From Geodermatophilus sp. DF01-2 (GTDB lineage: Bacteria > Actinomycetota > Actinomycetes > Mycobacteriales > Geodermatophilaceae), in NCBI RefSeq assembly GCF_004571065.1, contig NZ_SPQN01000040.1:1-38408 (forward strand): a DNA stretch of 38,408 nt, written 5' to 3'. Positions within the stretch are counted from its first letter, which is position 1; every line of letters starts with the position of its first letter. The position numbers and the translations under genes are program-made. A model generated the notes under the pieces. The model saw nothing but the letters and a program-made list of their open reading frames with translations, did no database searches and was not told the DNA's origin. This document shows, one piece after another, positions 22,436-33,528 of the stretch.

Positions 22436-24430
22436 GTGGACACCGCCGTGACCGACCCCGTGGTCGGCCTCGTCCTCGAGGGGCGCTACCGCCTCGAGGA
22501 GCGCCTGGCCCGTGGCGGCATGTCCACCGTCTACGCCGCCACCGACCTGCGGCTGCACCGCACCGTCGCGGTCAAGCTCATGGCCGAGCACCTGGCGCAC
22601 GACCCCGCCTTCGTCGGCCGGTTCACCCGCGAGGCGCGGGCCGCGGCGATGCTCAGCCATCCCAACGTCGTCTCGGTCAGCGACCAGGGCAGCGACCAGG
22701 GCCTGGTCTTCCTCGTCATGGAGCTCGTCCGCGGCCGCACGCTGCGCGACCTGCTGCAGGCCCGCGGCCGGCTCACCGTCGGTGAGGCCTTCGCCGTCCT
22801 CGAACCGGTGCTCTCCGGGCTCACCGCGGCCCACCGCGCCGGCATCGTGCACCGTGACATCAAGCCCGAGAACGTGCTCATCGGCGCCGACGGCGTGGTG
22901 AAGGTCGCCGACTTCGGTCTGGCCCGTGCTCTCACCGGCACCGGGCAGACCAGCCACACCGGCGGGGTGCTCATCGGCACGGTCGCCTACCTCTCCCCCG
23001 AGCAGCTCGAGCGCGGCAAGGCCGACGCCCGCAGCGACGTCTACGCCGCCGGGGTCGTGCTGTTCGAGATGCTCACCGGCCACCCGCCCTACGGGGGTGA
23101 CACGCCGCTGGCGGTGGCCTACCAGCACGTGCACCACGACATGCCCACGCCCTCGGACGAGGTGCCGGGTCTGCCCTGGGAGGTCGACGAGCTGGTCGCG
23201 CGCACCACCCGCCGCGACCCCGCCGTCCGGCCGCTGGACGCCGGCGCGTTCCTCGCCGACCTCGAGGACGTGCGCAGCGACCTCGGCATCGAGCGGGTAC
23301 CGGTGCCCACCGGGCGCAGCACCGCCGGCCCGGACACGCTGCGGCCGACCAACCGGCCCACGCGCCCGCGGCACCCCAGCGACCCGGTCAACCCGCGCAC
23401 CGAGGTGCTCGGCGCCGGCGGCACCCGGCCCGGCCGCGGTGCGCGCACCTCGATGCTGCCGGGCACGGTCCCCGGTCCGACCACCGACGTCGGCGGACGG
23501 CGGCCCGCGCTCGAGCGGCCCCGGCCCGGCGTCCCCCAGCACATCCGCCGGCGCCGCGCCCGGCTCGCCGTCGCCCTCGTGCTGCTCACCGCGATCACCA
23601 TCGGCGCGGTCGGTTGGTGGCTGGGCTCCGGGCGGTGGACGACGGTGCCGCAACTGGTCGGCAAGGAGCAGGCCGCCGCCATCGACCTGCTGCAGGAGGC
23701 GGGGTTGGACCCCGACTGCTGCGCGGAGCAGTTCAGCGAGGAGGTCGCCGCGGGCGTGGTCCTCGCCGCCGAGCCCGGGGGCGGCGAGGCGATCCGTGGC
23801 AGCGACGTCCGGCTGACCGTCTCCAAGGGCCCGGAGCGGTTCGAGGTCGACCCCGCGCTGGTCAGCCGGCCGCTGGACGAGGTGCGGGCCGCGCTCGCCG
23901 GCATCCCGGTCGTGCCCCGCGAGGTCCAGGACTACGACAACGACGTCCCGGTCGGCCACGTCACCGGCTTCGAGCCGGAGGCCGGCACCGCGCTCAAGCG
24001 CGACCAGGAGCTGGTCGTCTACGTCAGCCGCGGGCACGAGCCGGTCACCGTCCCCGCCGTCGTCGGGCTGTCGCCGGAGGAGGCGACGGCGAACCTGGAG
24101 GCCCTCGGCTTCACGGTCGAGCGCGCCGAGGGACGCAGCGCCGACGTCGACCCCGGCGAGGTCATGGCGGTCACCCCCGCCAGCGGCCAGCAGGCGCCCT
24201 ACCGGAGCACGGTCACCCTCCAGGTGTCGGCCGGGCCGCCGCAGGTCACCGTGCCCGACGTGGTGGGCAAGAGCCAGGCGGAGGCGACCGCGCTGCTCGA
24301 GGCCGCCGGGCTGCAGGTGCGGGTGAGCCAGTTCTTCGGCGACCGGGTGTTCCGGCAGAGCCCGGCCGCCGGCGAGGTGGTCGAGATGGGCACCCCGGTG
24401 ACCATCCTGGTGACGTTCGGACAGGACTGA
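22436..24430 (+). CDS. Ser/Thr protein kinase with four PASTA domains (PknL/PknB-like)
   Basis: The protein has 664 residues. Kinase domain (about 13-285): glycine loop ERLARGGMSTVYAA, VAVKLM Lys47, HRDIKPENVL with Asp141, DFG Asp159, and GTVAYLSPEQLERGKADARS. A Pro/Arg/Thr-rich juxtamembrane stretch leads to one membrane helix (RLAVALVLLTAITIGAVGWW, about 373-393). Outside the cell are four tandem PASTA repeats (about 402-664), with VTVPAVVGLSPEEATANLEA as a clear example. PASTA kinases bind peptidoglycan fragments and control cell-wall growth. Position beside the Rv2175c-type regulator matches pknL, but mycobacterial PknL has no PASTA domains, so this combines pknL context with PknB architecture. 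Confidence 0.93.
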   Translation: MDTAVTDPVVGLVLEGRYRLEERLARGGMSTVYAATDLRLHRTVAVKLMAEHLAHDPAFVGRFTREARAAAMLSHPNVVSVSDQGSDQGLVFLVMELVRGRTLRDLLQARGRLTVGEAFAVLEPVLSGLTAAHRAGIVHRDIKPENVLIGADGVVKVADFGLARALTGTGQTSHTGGVLIGTVAYLSPEQLERGKADARSDVYAAGVVLFEMLTGHPPYGGDTPLAVAYQHVHHDMPTPSDEVPGLPWEVDELVARTTRRDPAVRPLDAGAFLADLEDVRSDLGIERVPVPTGRSTAGPDTLRPTNRPTRPRHPSDPVNPRTEVLGAGGTRPGRGARTSMLPGTVPGPTTDVGGRRPALERPRPGVPQHIRRRRARLAVALVLLTAITIGAVGWWLGSGRWTTVPQLVGKEQAAAIDLLQEAGLDPDCCAEQFSEEVAAGVVLAAEPGGGEAIRGSDVRLTVSKGPERFEVDPALVSRPLDEVRAALAGIPVVPREVQDYDNDVPVGHVTGFEPEAGTALKRDQELVVYVSRGHEPVTVPAVVGLSPEEATANLEALGFTVERAEGRSADVDPGEVMAVTPASGQQAPYRSTVTLQVSAGPPQVTVPDVVGKSQAEATALLEAAGLQVRVSQFFGDRVFRQSPAAGEVVEMGTPVTILVTFGQD

Positions 24431-25344
24431 GGACGCTGCGCACCGCTGCGGGCGAGCCGCCGATCGGCGCGCACATCCAGATCAAGGGCGGGCTGGCCAC
24501 GGGCGGGCTGGCCTACACCGACGCCGTCGCCGCGCGGGCCGTGCAGGTCTTCGTCGGCAACCCGCGCGGCTGGAAGCTGTCCCCGGGCGACCCGGGGCAG
24601 GACGCTCGGTTCACCGCCGGCTGCGTCGAACGCGGGGTGCCCTCGTTCATCCACACGCCGTACCTGGTCAACGTCGGCTCCCCCACCGAGGCGACCGTCG
24701 AGCAGTCGATCGCGACCATCGCGCACAACCTCGCCCGCGGCGCCCAGCTCGGCTGCCAGGGCGTGGTCGTGCACGCGGGCTCCGCCGTCGGCGAGGACCG
24801 CTACGAGGACGCGCTGCGCCAGCTGCACGAGCGCCTGCTCCCCGTGCTGGAGGCCGCGCCGGACGACGGCCCGCGGCTGCTGGTCGAGCCGACCGCCGGC
24901 GGCGGGAGGTCGCTGGCCGCCACGGTCGAGGACCTCGGCCCGTACTTCGCCGCGCTCGAGCACCACCCGCGGCTCGGCGTCTGCTTCGACACCTGCCACG
25001 CCTGGGCGGCCGGCCACGAGCTGACCAGGCCCGGCGGGATGGCCGCGACCCTCGACGCGCTGGAGGCCACCGTCGGCCCGGGCCGGCTGGGCCTGGTGCA
25101 CGCCAACGACTCCCTCGACGAGTGCGGCTCCAAGCGGGACCGGCACACCACCATCGGAAAGGGCTCCCTCGGCGTGGCACCGTTCGCGGAGCTGCTGGCC
25201 CACCCGGCGATGGCCGGCGTCCCGGTCGTCGTCGAGACGCCCAGCGAGGACGGCGGCGTCCCCTGGGCCGGCCACGCCCGCGACATCGCGCTGCTGGGCA
25301 CGCTCCGGGACGTCGGTCTGCCCGGCGCCGACGCCGCCGCCTGA
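24427..25344 (+). CDS. nfo: Deoxyribonuclease IV / AP endonuclease (Nfo)
   Basis: The 305-residue TIM-barrel protein has the endonuclease IV landmarks: IGAHIQIKGGLATGG, VQVFVGNPRGWKL, FIHTPYLVNVGSPTEATVEQ, GVVVHAGSAVGED, LLVEPTAGGG, GVCFDTCHAWAAGHEL, HANDSLDECGSKRDRH and VVVETPSEDGG. These carry the His, Glu and Asp ligands of the three zinc ions. It cleaves 5' to abasic sites. No ATG, GTG or TTG lies between the previous in-frame stop region and the conserved IGAH. The likely start is CTG 24427, overlapping the kinase TGA (CTGA); CTG 24436 is an alternative. Overlap with the kinase gene implies co-transcription. Confidence 0.9.
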   Translation: MRTLRTAAGEPPIGAHIQIKGGLATGGLAYTDAVAARAVQVFVGNPRGWKLSPGDPGQDARFTAGCVERGVPSFIHTPYLVNVGSPTEATVEQSIATIAHNLARGAQLGCQGVVVHAGSAVGEDRYEDALRQLHERLLPVLEAAPDDGPRLLVEPTAGGGRSLAATVEDLGPYFAALEHHPRLGVCFDTCHAWAAGHELTRPGGMAATLDALEATVGPGRLGLVHANDSLDECGSKRDRHTTIGKGSLGVAPFAELLAHPAMAGVPVVVETPSEDGGVPWAGHARDIALLGTLRDVGLPGADAAA

Positions 25345-25428
25345 CGCCTCGCCCCACCTCGGGCGCCGTCCCCAGCCCAGCCCCGGGCACCGGACGGCCC
25401 GCGGCGGAACTCGACGACCCCGTGACCC

Positions 25429-25459
25429 TTGGCACTGAGGTGAGGCTGGGCTAACTTAG
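25429..25459 (+). promoter_or_regulatory. Iron-regulated promoter of bfd with IdeR/DtxR-like box
   Basis: TTGGCA (25429-25434) and TAACTT (25452-25457) are separated by 17 bp and look like -35 and -10 elements. A DtxR/IdeR-type box overlaps them: TGAGGCTGGGCTAACTTAG (25441-25459) matches 14 of 19 positions of TTAGGTTAGGCTAACCTAA. Iron-loaded repressor here would block transcription of bfd, so the gene should be on when iron is low. Confidence 0.72.
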
Positions 25460-25496
25460 GGGAACCTCTCACATCCTCGCCCCCTGGGAGCTGCCC

Positions 25497-25694
25497 GTGT
25501 TCGTCTGCATCTGCTTCGCGGTGAGCGAGGCCCGGCTGGCCGAGGTGATCGACGGGGGCGCGCGTACCGAGGAGGAGGTCGGCGACGCCTGCGCGGCCGG
25601 CACGGGCTGCGGCAGCTGCCTCGACCGCATCTGCGACCGGCTGCGCGCGGCCGACCCGCTGCACGGTCTGGAGCTCCGCGAGCCCGCCGCCTGA
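25497..25694 (+). CDS. bfd: Bacterioferritin-associated ferredoxin
   Basis: The 65-residue protein has the four cysteines of the [2Fe-2S] Bfd fold: CIC near the N-terminus (MFVCICFAV with GTG start) and CGSC in GTGCGSCLDRIC. Bfd docks on bacterioferritin and passes electrons to the heme to release stored iron. GTG 25497 has GGGAG about 8 nt upstream. It is followed after 93 bp by bfr. The IdeR-like box on its promoter predicts induction under iron limitation, opposite to the storage protein. Confidence 0.93.
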   Translation: MFVCICFAVSEARLAEVIDGGARTEEEVGDACAAGTGCGSCLDRICDRLRAADPLHGLELREPAA

Positions 25695-25698
25695 GCAC

Positions 25699-25723
25699 AG
25701 GCTCACCTCAGCGAGGTCAGCCT
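25699..25723. promoter_or_regulatory. 25-bp dyad between bfd and bfr, possible iron-regulator site
   Basis: AGGCTCACCTC / GAGGTCAGCCT with a 3-bp centre (AGC) is an inverted repeat with one mismatch. It starts 4 nt after the bfd stop. The right half resembles an IdeR half-site (GAGGTCAGCCT versus TTAGGTTAGGCT). Relative to a predicted bfr start near 25764 (TAGCCT -10 at 25752-25757) it lies at about -65 to -41, a place suited to an activator. It may instead be a weak terminator of bfd. Confidence 0.45.
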
Positions 25724-25787
25724 CAGCAGGACCGGCCCTGCCGGCCGCCGCTAGCCTCGGCTCCAACCGAGTCCGAGGAGGAACGCC

Positions 25788-26276
25788 ATGCAGGGTGACG
25801 CGCGAGTGATCGAGCTGCTCAACGAGCAGCTGACCAGCGAGCTGACCGCCATCAACCAGTACTTCCTGCACGCGAAGATGCAGGAGAACTGGGGCTACAA
25901 CAAGCTGGCCGCCTACACCCGCAAGGAGTCCATCGAGGAGATGATCCACGCGGAGCGGCTCACCGACCGCATCCTCTTCCTCGAGGGCCTGCCCAACTAC
26001 CAGAAGCTCCTGCCGCTGCGGATCGGGCAGACGGTCCGTGAGCAGTTCGAGTCCGACATGGCCATCGAGGTCGAGGTCGTCGCCCGGCTGCGCGAGGCGA
26101 TCCCCTACTGCGAGTCGGTCGGCGACCGCACCAGCAAGAACCTCTTCGAGGAGATCCTCGCCGACGAGGAGCACCACATCGACTACCTCGAGACCCAGCT
26201 GCACCTGCTCGACACCCTCGGGGAGCAGCTGTACCTGGCCGGGCAGATCGAGCACCCGACCACCGGCGCCACCTGA
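25788..26276 (+). CDS. bfr: Bacterioferritin
   Basis: The 162-residue four-helix protein has all ferroxidase ligands at the standard numbers: Glu18, Glu51, His54, Glu94, Glu127 and His130, plus Tyr25. Met52 (ESIEEMIHAERL) is the axial heme ligand. So it is a heme-containing bacterioferritin and not a plain ferritin. It assembles into a 24-mer that oxidises and stores iron. GAGGAGG lies 8 nt before the ATG. It follows bfd, its release partner. Tandem hairpins close the unit. Confidence 0.97.
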   Translation: MQGDARVIELLNEQLTSELTAINQYFLHAKMQENWGYNKLAAYTRKESIEEMIHAERLTDRILFLEGLPNYQKLLPLRIGQTVREQFESDMAIEVEVVARLREAIPYCESVGDRTSKNLFEEILADEEHHIDYLETQLHLLDTLGEQLYLAGQIEHPTTGAT

Positions 26277-26345
26277 TCCGTCGTCCTACCGGACGGCACC
26301 GCTGCCACGTGCCGTCCCCCAGCTGCGCTGAGCCGCTGCCCGTGT

Positions 26346-26378
26346 CCCCGTCGGGAGGCCTCCGGCCTCCGCGACGGG
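26346..26378. terminator. Hairpin downstream of bfr (first of two)
   Basis: CCCCGTCGGGAGGCC (26346-26360) pairs with GGCCTCCGCGACGGG (26364-26378) with a one-base bulge and a 3-nt loop. It lies between the convergent bfr and threonine aldolase genes. Confidence 0.7.
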
Positions 26379-26408
26379 TCCACGCGGACCGCACGGCGCA
26401 GGTGCGCG

Positions 26409-26439
26409 ACGGGCCCGCACCCCTCGGGTGCGGGCCCGT
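26409..26439. terminator. Perfect hairpin between bfr and threonine aldolase (second of two)
   Basis: ACGGGCCCGCACC (26409-26421) pairs perfectly with GGTGCGGGCCCGT (26427-26439) around a 5-nt loop. It ends 2 bp before the threonine aldolase stop and most likely terminates both convergent transcripts. Confidence 0.88.
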
Positions 26440-26441
26440 GG

Positions 26442-29869
<3,428 letters not shown>

Positions 29870-29920
29870 GGATGCCGTCCTCCGGGAAGGGTGGGCCGCT
29901 GCCGGTCGTTGGCGGTCGCC

Positions 29921-30564
29921 ATGATGCCGCAGGTCGGGGCCGAGCGACTGGTCGGGATCACAGGTGCGAGCGGGAGCCTCGGCCGCCGCGTCGTCGACCG
30001 GCTCGCCGGCCGGCCGGGGGTCCGGCTGCGGCTGGTGGTGCGTGACCCCCTTCGCGCCCCGCGGGTCCCCGGGGCCGAGGTGACCGCGGCCCCGGGCGGC
30101 CACGCCGACGGCCCGGGCCTCACCGCCGCCCTCGACGGGTGCACACGCTCCACCTGGTGTCGGCCGCCGAGTCCGCCGACCGGCTGCAGCAGCACCTGAC
30201 CGCCGCGGCCGCCGCGGCCGGCGTGCGGCGCGTCGTCCCTAGAAGGACCCTTTCCCCCACGCCTCGTAACAGGACCCCGTCCTCCGCACCGCTCGCAGGC
30301 TCGCGGCGAGCCTCTGGACGGGGCCGGCGGGACCCTGAAGGGTGGCCATTGCACGCCGCCACCGGGGTCCGTGCCACGGTCCTGCGGCACGGCCTGTACG
30401 CCGACTGGGAGGTCGAAGGCTGGGTCGGCAGCTACCGGGCGATCACCGGAGGCGAGATGGCCGCGGGCACCGACGTCGTCCCCAGGCTCACCGGGCTCCC
30501 GGCGCGGACGGTCGCCCAGCACCTGCGTGCGCACCCGGAGGACTGGGCCCACCTGCGCGGCTGA
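29921..30564 (+). pseudogene. Broken NmrA/SDR-type NAD(P)H-binding protein
   Basis: Three pieces of one family are recognisable. The N-terminus from ATG 29921 has GITGASGSLGRRVVDRLAGR (Rossmann) and RLRLVVRDPLRAPRVPGAEV. At about 30139 one G is missing (GACGGG-TGCACACG), so the frame shifts; the next frame continues HTLHLVSAAESADRLQQHL and AGVRRVV. Then a copy of the GC repeat (about 30240-30345) replaces the expected YTSF-to-active-site stretch. After [14 protein letters not shown] the text jumps to [18 protein letters not shown] and [16 protein letters not shown], missing roughly 120 residues of the middle. So it carries a frameshift, an insertion and a deletion and cannot be functional. 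Confidence 0.85.
30240..30345 (+). repeat. GC repeat copy A, inserted in the broken NmrA gene
   Basis: The copy begins TAGAAGGACCCTTTCCCCCA and contains CTCGCAGGCTCGCGGCG, then GGACGGGGCCGGCGGGACCC and TGAAGGG. It shares CTCGCAGGCTCG and GACGGGGCC-GGCGGGACCCTG with copy C at 35381. It interrupts the reading frame of a conserved gene, which shows that the family can move or spread. Confidence 0.7.
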
Positions 30565-30703
30565 ACCCGGGGCGGCTGCGCCGCACGGGGCGATTGGGGT
30601 GCCCAACCCGGCATGGCGCCGTTCCGGTTCACCCCCGGCCACGCCCTGCCGATGTGCGTCCCGACGGCCGATGGGAACCGTCCGGACGAACGGAGGACCC
30701 GCC

Positions 30704-32821
30704 ATGCGCTGGGACATCAGGACCAAGGTGGTGGCACTGGCCGCTGCCAGCGTAGCGGCGACCGGGATCGCGCTGGCCGGTGTGAGCGCCTGGCAGAGCG
30801 GTCGCTTCGCCGACGCGGCCCGCACCGACGTCGAGGCCCTGGTCGCCGCGGACATCTCCCGGACCGCTCACGGTGTCCACGACGTGGTCGCCACCCAGGG
30901 AGCCTCGATCTCGGCCAAGGTGGACGCCGACCTCGCGGCCGCACGCTACGTCCTGGCCGAGTCGGGCGGCTTCCGCGTCGCCGGGTCCCGAGAGGGCTTG
31001 GTCCGCTGGGAGGCCGAGAACCAGTTCTCGGGTGAGGTGACGTCGCTGGAGCTGCCTCGAGCGCTCGTCGGCGGGACCTGGTTCGGGCAGAACCCCGACC
31101 TGTCGGTGCCCACTCCGGTGGTCGACCAGATCAAGTCCATGGTCGGGGCGACCGTGACCATCTTCCAGCGCACCGGCCCGGCGGGGGACATGCTCCGGGT
31201 GGCGACCAACGTGGAGAGCGCCGCCGGGGCCCGCGCCATCGGCACCTACATCCCTGCCATCAACCCCGACGGCGCGCCCAACCCGGTGCTCGCCCAGGTG
31301 CTCGCCGGCCAGACCTACCGGGGTAACGCCTTCGTCGTCGACTCCTGGTACGTCTCGGCCTACGACCCGATCGTGGACGCGTCCGGCGAGGTGGTCGGCA
31401 TCCTCTACGTCGGCGTGAAGCAGCAGAGCCAACCGGCCCTGCGCCGGAGCCTCGAGCAGACCGCGGTGGGTGACAACGGCTACGTGGAGGTGCTCGGCGG
31501 CACAGGTGGCCAGCGCGGCACGGTACTGGTGAGCCCGGGCGGCGCGCGCGACGGCGAGTCGCTCATCGACGCCACGGACCAGAACGGCGCCGCGTACGTG
31601 CAGCAGATCGTCGACGCCGCGGTCGACCTGGAGCCAGGAGAGCAGGCCACCGTCCGCTACGTCGACCCCGACGCCGGCCCGACGACCGTGCAGGTCATGT
31701 ACTACGCGCCCTGGGACTGGGTCATCACCACCGTCGCCCGCGACGGCGACTTCGCCGGCCCGGTGGAGCAACTGGCCGAGGGACGCTCGGCGATGCTCAC
31801 CGCCATCGTGGTCGCCGTCCTGCTCGTCGGCGTGGCCGGTGGCGGCGTCGCGTGGCTGGTCGGCCGGCGGCTGACCGCCCCGCTGGAGCGGCTCCGGGCG
31901 CGGATGGCCGAGATCGCCGACGGCGAGGGCGACCTGACCCAGCGGATGGACGAGTCGGGCCGGGACGAGGTGGGCGACCTGTCGCGAGCCTTCAACCGCT
32001 TCGTCGACAAGGTGTCCGCCACCATCCGCGACGTCGGCGAGTGCGCGCGCACGCTGGCGACCTCCGCCGGCAACGTGGCGACGGTGGCCGACGCCCTCGC
32101 CGAGCGGGCCGCCCGCAGCCGCGACCAGGCGCGCAGCGCGCAGGAGGCGGCCGGCGACATCAGCGCGGGCGTGACCTCGGCGGCGGCCGGCGCCGAGCAG
32201 ATGGGCGCCTCGATCTCCGAGATCGCCCGCAGCGCCAGCGAGGCAGCCCGCGTGGGGCGCAGCGCCGCAGACCTCGCCCGTTCGACCGAGACCACCGTGG
32301 CCACTCTCGGCGCCAGCTCGGCCGAGATCGGCGACGTCGTCAAGGTGATCGCCGCCGTGGCCGAGCAGACCAACCTGCTGGCCCTGAACGCGACCATCGA
32401 GGCGGCGCGGGCCGGCGAGGCCGGAAAGGGCTTCGCCGTCGTGGCCAACGAGGTCAAGGAGCTGGCCCAGGAGGCCTCCCGGGCCAGCGAGGAGATCGCC
32501 CAGCGGGTCCACGGCATACAGGCCGACACGTCCGCGGCGGTGGGCTCCATCGCCCGGATCGCCGAGGTCGTGCGCGACATGAACGACCACCAGACCACGA
32601 TCGCCAGCGCGGTCGAGGAGCAGACCGCGGTCACCAACGAGCTCACCCGCAGCGTGGGCGCCGCGGCGGACGGGGCCAACGCGTTCACCGGTACGCTCAC
32701 CGCGGTCAGCGCGGACGCCGAGCGCAGCGCGGAGGACGTGGAGACCGCCCGCACCGCGGCCCGTGAGCTGGACCGGCTCTCGAACGAGCTGACCCGCCTG
32801 CTCGGGGCCTTCACCGTGTGA
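30704..32821 (+). CDS. Methyl-accepting chemotaxis protein (Cache, HAMP, MCP signal)
   Basis: The protein has 705 residues. The first membrane helix is about 7-28 ([20 protein letters not shown]) and is followed by a roughly 330-residue periplasmic-type Cache sensor ([20 protein letters not shown] and [11 protein letters not shown] are typical). The second helix is about 364-386. HAMP follows at about 388-440 ([20 protein letters not shown]), then the cytoplasmic signalling domain with the hairpin tip [20 protein letters not shown] and [18 protein letters not shown]. The ATG has GGAGGA about 8 nt upstream. No che or flagellar genes are in the window, so it is an orphan receptor here. The ligand is unknown; Cache domains bind small molecules. 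Confidence 0.95.
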   Translation: MRWDIRTKVVALAAASVAATGIALAGVSAWQSGRFADAARTDVEALVAADISRTAHGVHDVVATQGASISAKVDADLAAARYVLAESGGFRVAGSREGLVRWEAENQFSGEVTSLELPRALVGGTWFGQNPDLSVPTPVVDQIKSMVGATVTIFQRTGPAGDMLRVATNVESAAGARAIGTYIPAINPDGAPNPVLAQVLAGQTYRGNAFVVDSWYVSAYDPIVDASGEVVGILYVGVKQQSQPALRRSLEQTAVGDNGYVEVLGGTGGQRGTVLVSPGGARDGESLIDATDQNGAAYVQQIVDAAVDLEPGEQATVRYVDPDAGPTTVQVMYYAPWDWVITTVARDGDFAGPVEQLAEGRSAMLTAIVVAVLLVGVAGGGVAWLVGRRLTAPLERLRARMAEIADGEGDLTQRMDESGRDEVGDLSRAFNRFVDKVSATIRDVGECARTLATSAGNVATVADALAERAARSRDQARSAQEAAGDISAGVTSAAAGAEQMGASISEIARSASEAARVGRSAADLARSTETTVATLGASSAEIGDVVKVIAAVAEQTNLLALNATIEAARAGEAGKGFAVVANEVKELAQEASRASEEIAQRVHGIQADTSAAVGSIARIAEVVRDMNDHQTTIASAVEEQTAVTNELTRSVGAAADGANAFTGTLTAVSADAERSAEDVETARTAARELDRLSNELTRLLGAFTV

Positions 32822-32962
32822 GGACCCCCTGCCCCCTCACGAGCCCTGCGGCGGCCCCGTCCCGGGCCCCGCCCCGAGCTTGCGAGGGGTGGAGCAAGGA
32901 CCCCTTGCCCCCCACCGCTCACGAGCTCGCGGCGGGACCCTGCAAGGGAGCCGGGTCCTTCG
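32821..32962. repeat. GC repeat copy B (two partial units) between convergent genes
   Basis: Just after the chemoreceptor stop comes AGGACCCCCTGCCCCC. The 40 bp at 32853-32892 is the reverse complement of 35403-35442 in copy C with only two mismatches. A second unit starts at 32895: AAGGACCCCTTGCCCCCC, CTCGCGGCGGGACCCTGCAA GGG near 32929-32947, then CCGGGTCCTTC, which is inverted to the AAGGACCC end. The element fills the whole gap before the exoribonuclease stop, and probably terminates both genes. Confidence 0.75.
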
Positions 32963-33448
32963 TCAGCGACGGGCGCCCTCCATCGCCCGCCAGCGGGCCA
33001 GGTTGTAGCGGGCGTCGACCAGCGCGTCGTGCGTGCCGTCCGGCTTCGGTGGCAGTGGCGGACGGCCGAGGTCGTCCCAGCGCTGCCGCAGCTCCCGGGT
33101 GAACCGCGGGACGGGCCGGGGCAGTGCCGGCATCGCCCCCCACAGCTGGCACAGCGCCACGTGGTCGTAGGCGGCGAACCAGGCCCACAACTCGATCTCC
33201 TCGCCGGGGCCGGTCAGGAACGCCAGCAGGTCGTCGCGGATCCGCTGCCGGCTGCGCCACGCCCCGTCGGCCGGGGGCGGCAGCTGGTCGAGCACGTTGC
33301 GCCGCACCCAGGGGATCGCCCGGCGCTCGTCGAACTCGGTGCTGACCGCGTAGAACTCGCGCCCGGTCTCGTCCACGACCCCGATCGAGACGAGGTCGAT
33401 GGTGGTGCCGTCCTCGATGAACTCGGTGTCGTAGAAGAACCGCCGCAC
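32963..33448 (-). CDS. Rv2179c-like 3'-5' exoribonuclease (RNase AS family)
   Basis: The 161-residue DEDD-fold protein has the first acidic pair in FFYDTEFIEDGTTIDLVSIG (Asp7, Glu9). The closing motif is HDALVDARYNLARW, which supplies a conserved His and Asp, and EIELWAWFAAYDHVALCQLW lies between them. M. tuberculosis Rv2179c is an exoribonuclease degrading adenylated RNA 3' ends and is the close relative. GTG 33448 lies 6 nt after TACCGT (33455-33460 on the minus strand), so the gene may be leaderless. It diverges from glpK and converges on the chemoreceptor gene through repeat copy B. Confidence 0.9.
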   Translation of the reverse strand: MRRFFYDTEFIEDGTTIDLVSIGVVDETGREFYAVSTEFDERRAIPWVRRNVLDQLPPPADGAWRSRQRIRDDLLAFLTGPGEEIELWAWFAAYDHVALCQLWGAMPALPRPVPRFTRELRQRWDDLGRPPLPPKPDGTHDALVDARYNLARWRAMEGARR

Positions 33449-33514
33449 GCTCTCACGGTAGGCGCCGCCACCGGCGTCCTCCCCGGCCGCGGTGCTGGCC
33501 GGACCACCCCCGGC

Positions 33515-33520
33515 TAGCGT
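33515..33520 (+). promoter_or_regulatory. Predicted -10 box of glpK
   Basis: TAGCGT ends 8 nt before the glpK ATG. There is no ribosome site, so a leaderless or nearly leaderless mRNA is likely. Confidence 0.45.
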
Positions 33521-33528
33521 GATCCTCC

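Noticed and set aside
30648..30680. Possible FliA-type promoter (GCCGATGG) upstream of the chemoreceptor
   Set aside because: The required TAAA-like -35 element is missing at the right spacing.
33124..33345. Arg-rich plus-strand frame opposite the exoribonuclease gene
   Set aside because: The minus frame carries the DEDD nuclease motifs, so this is its shadow.
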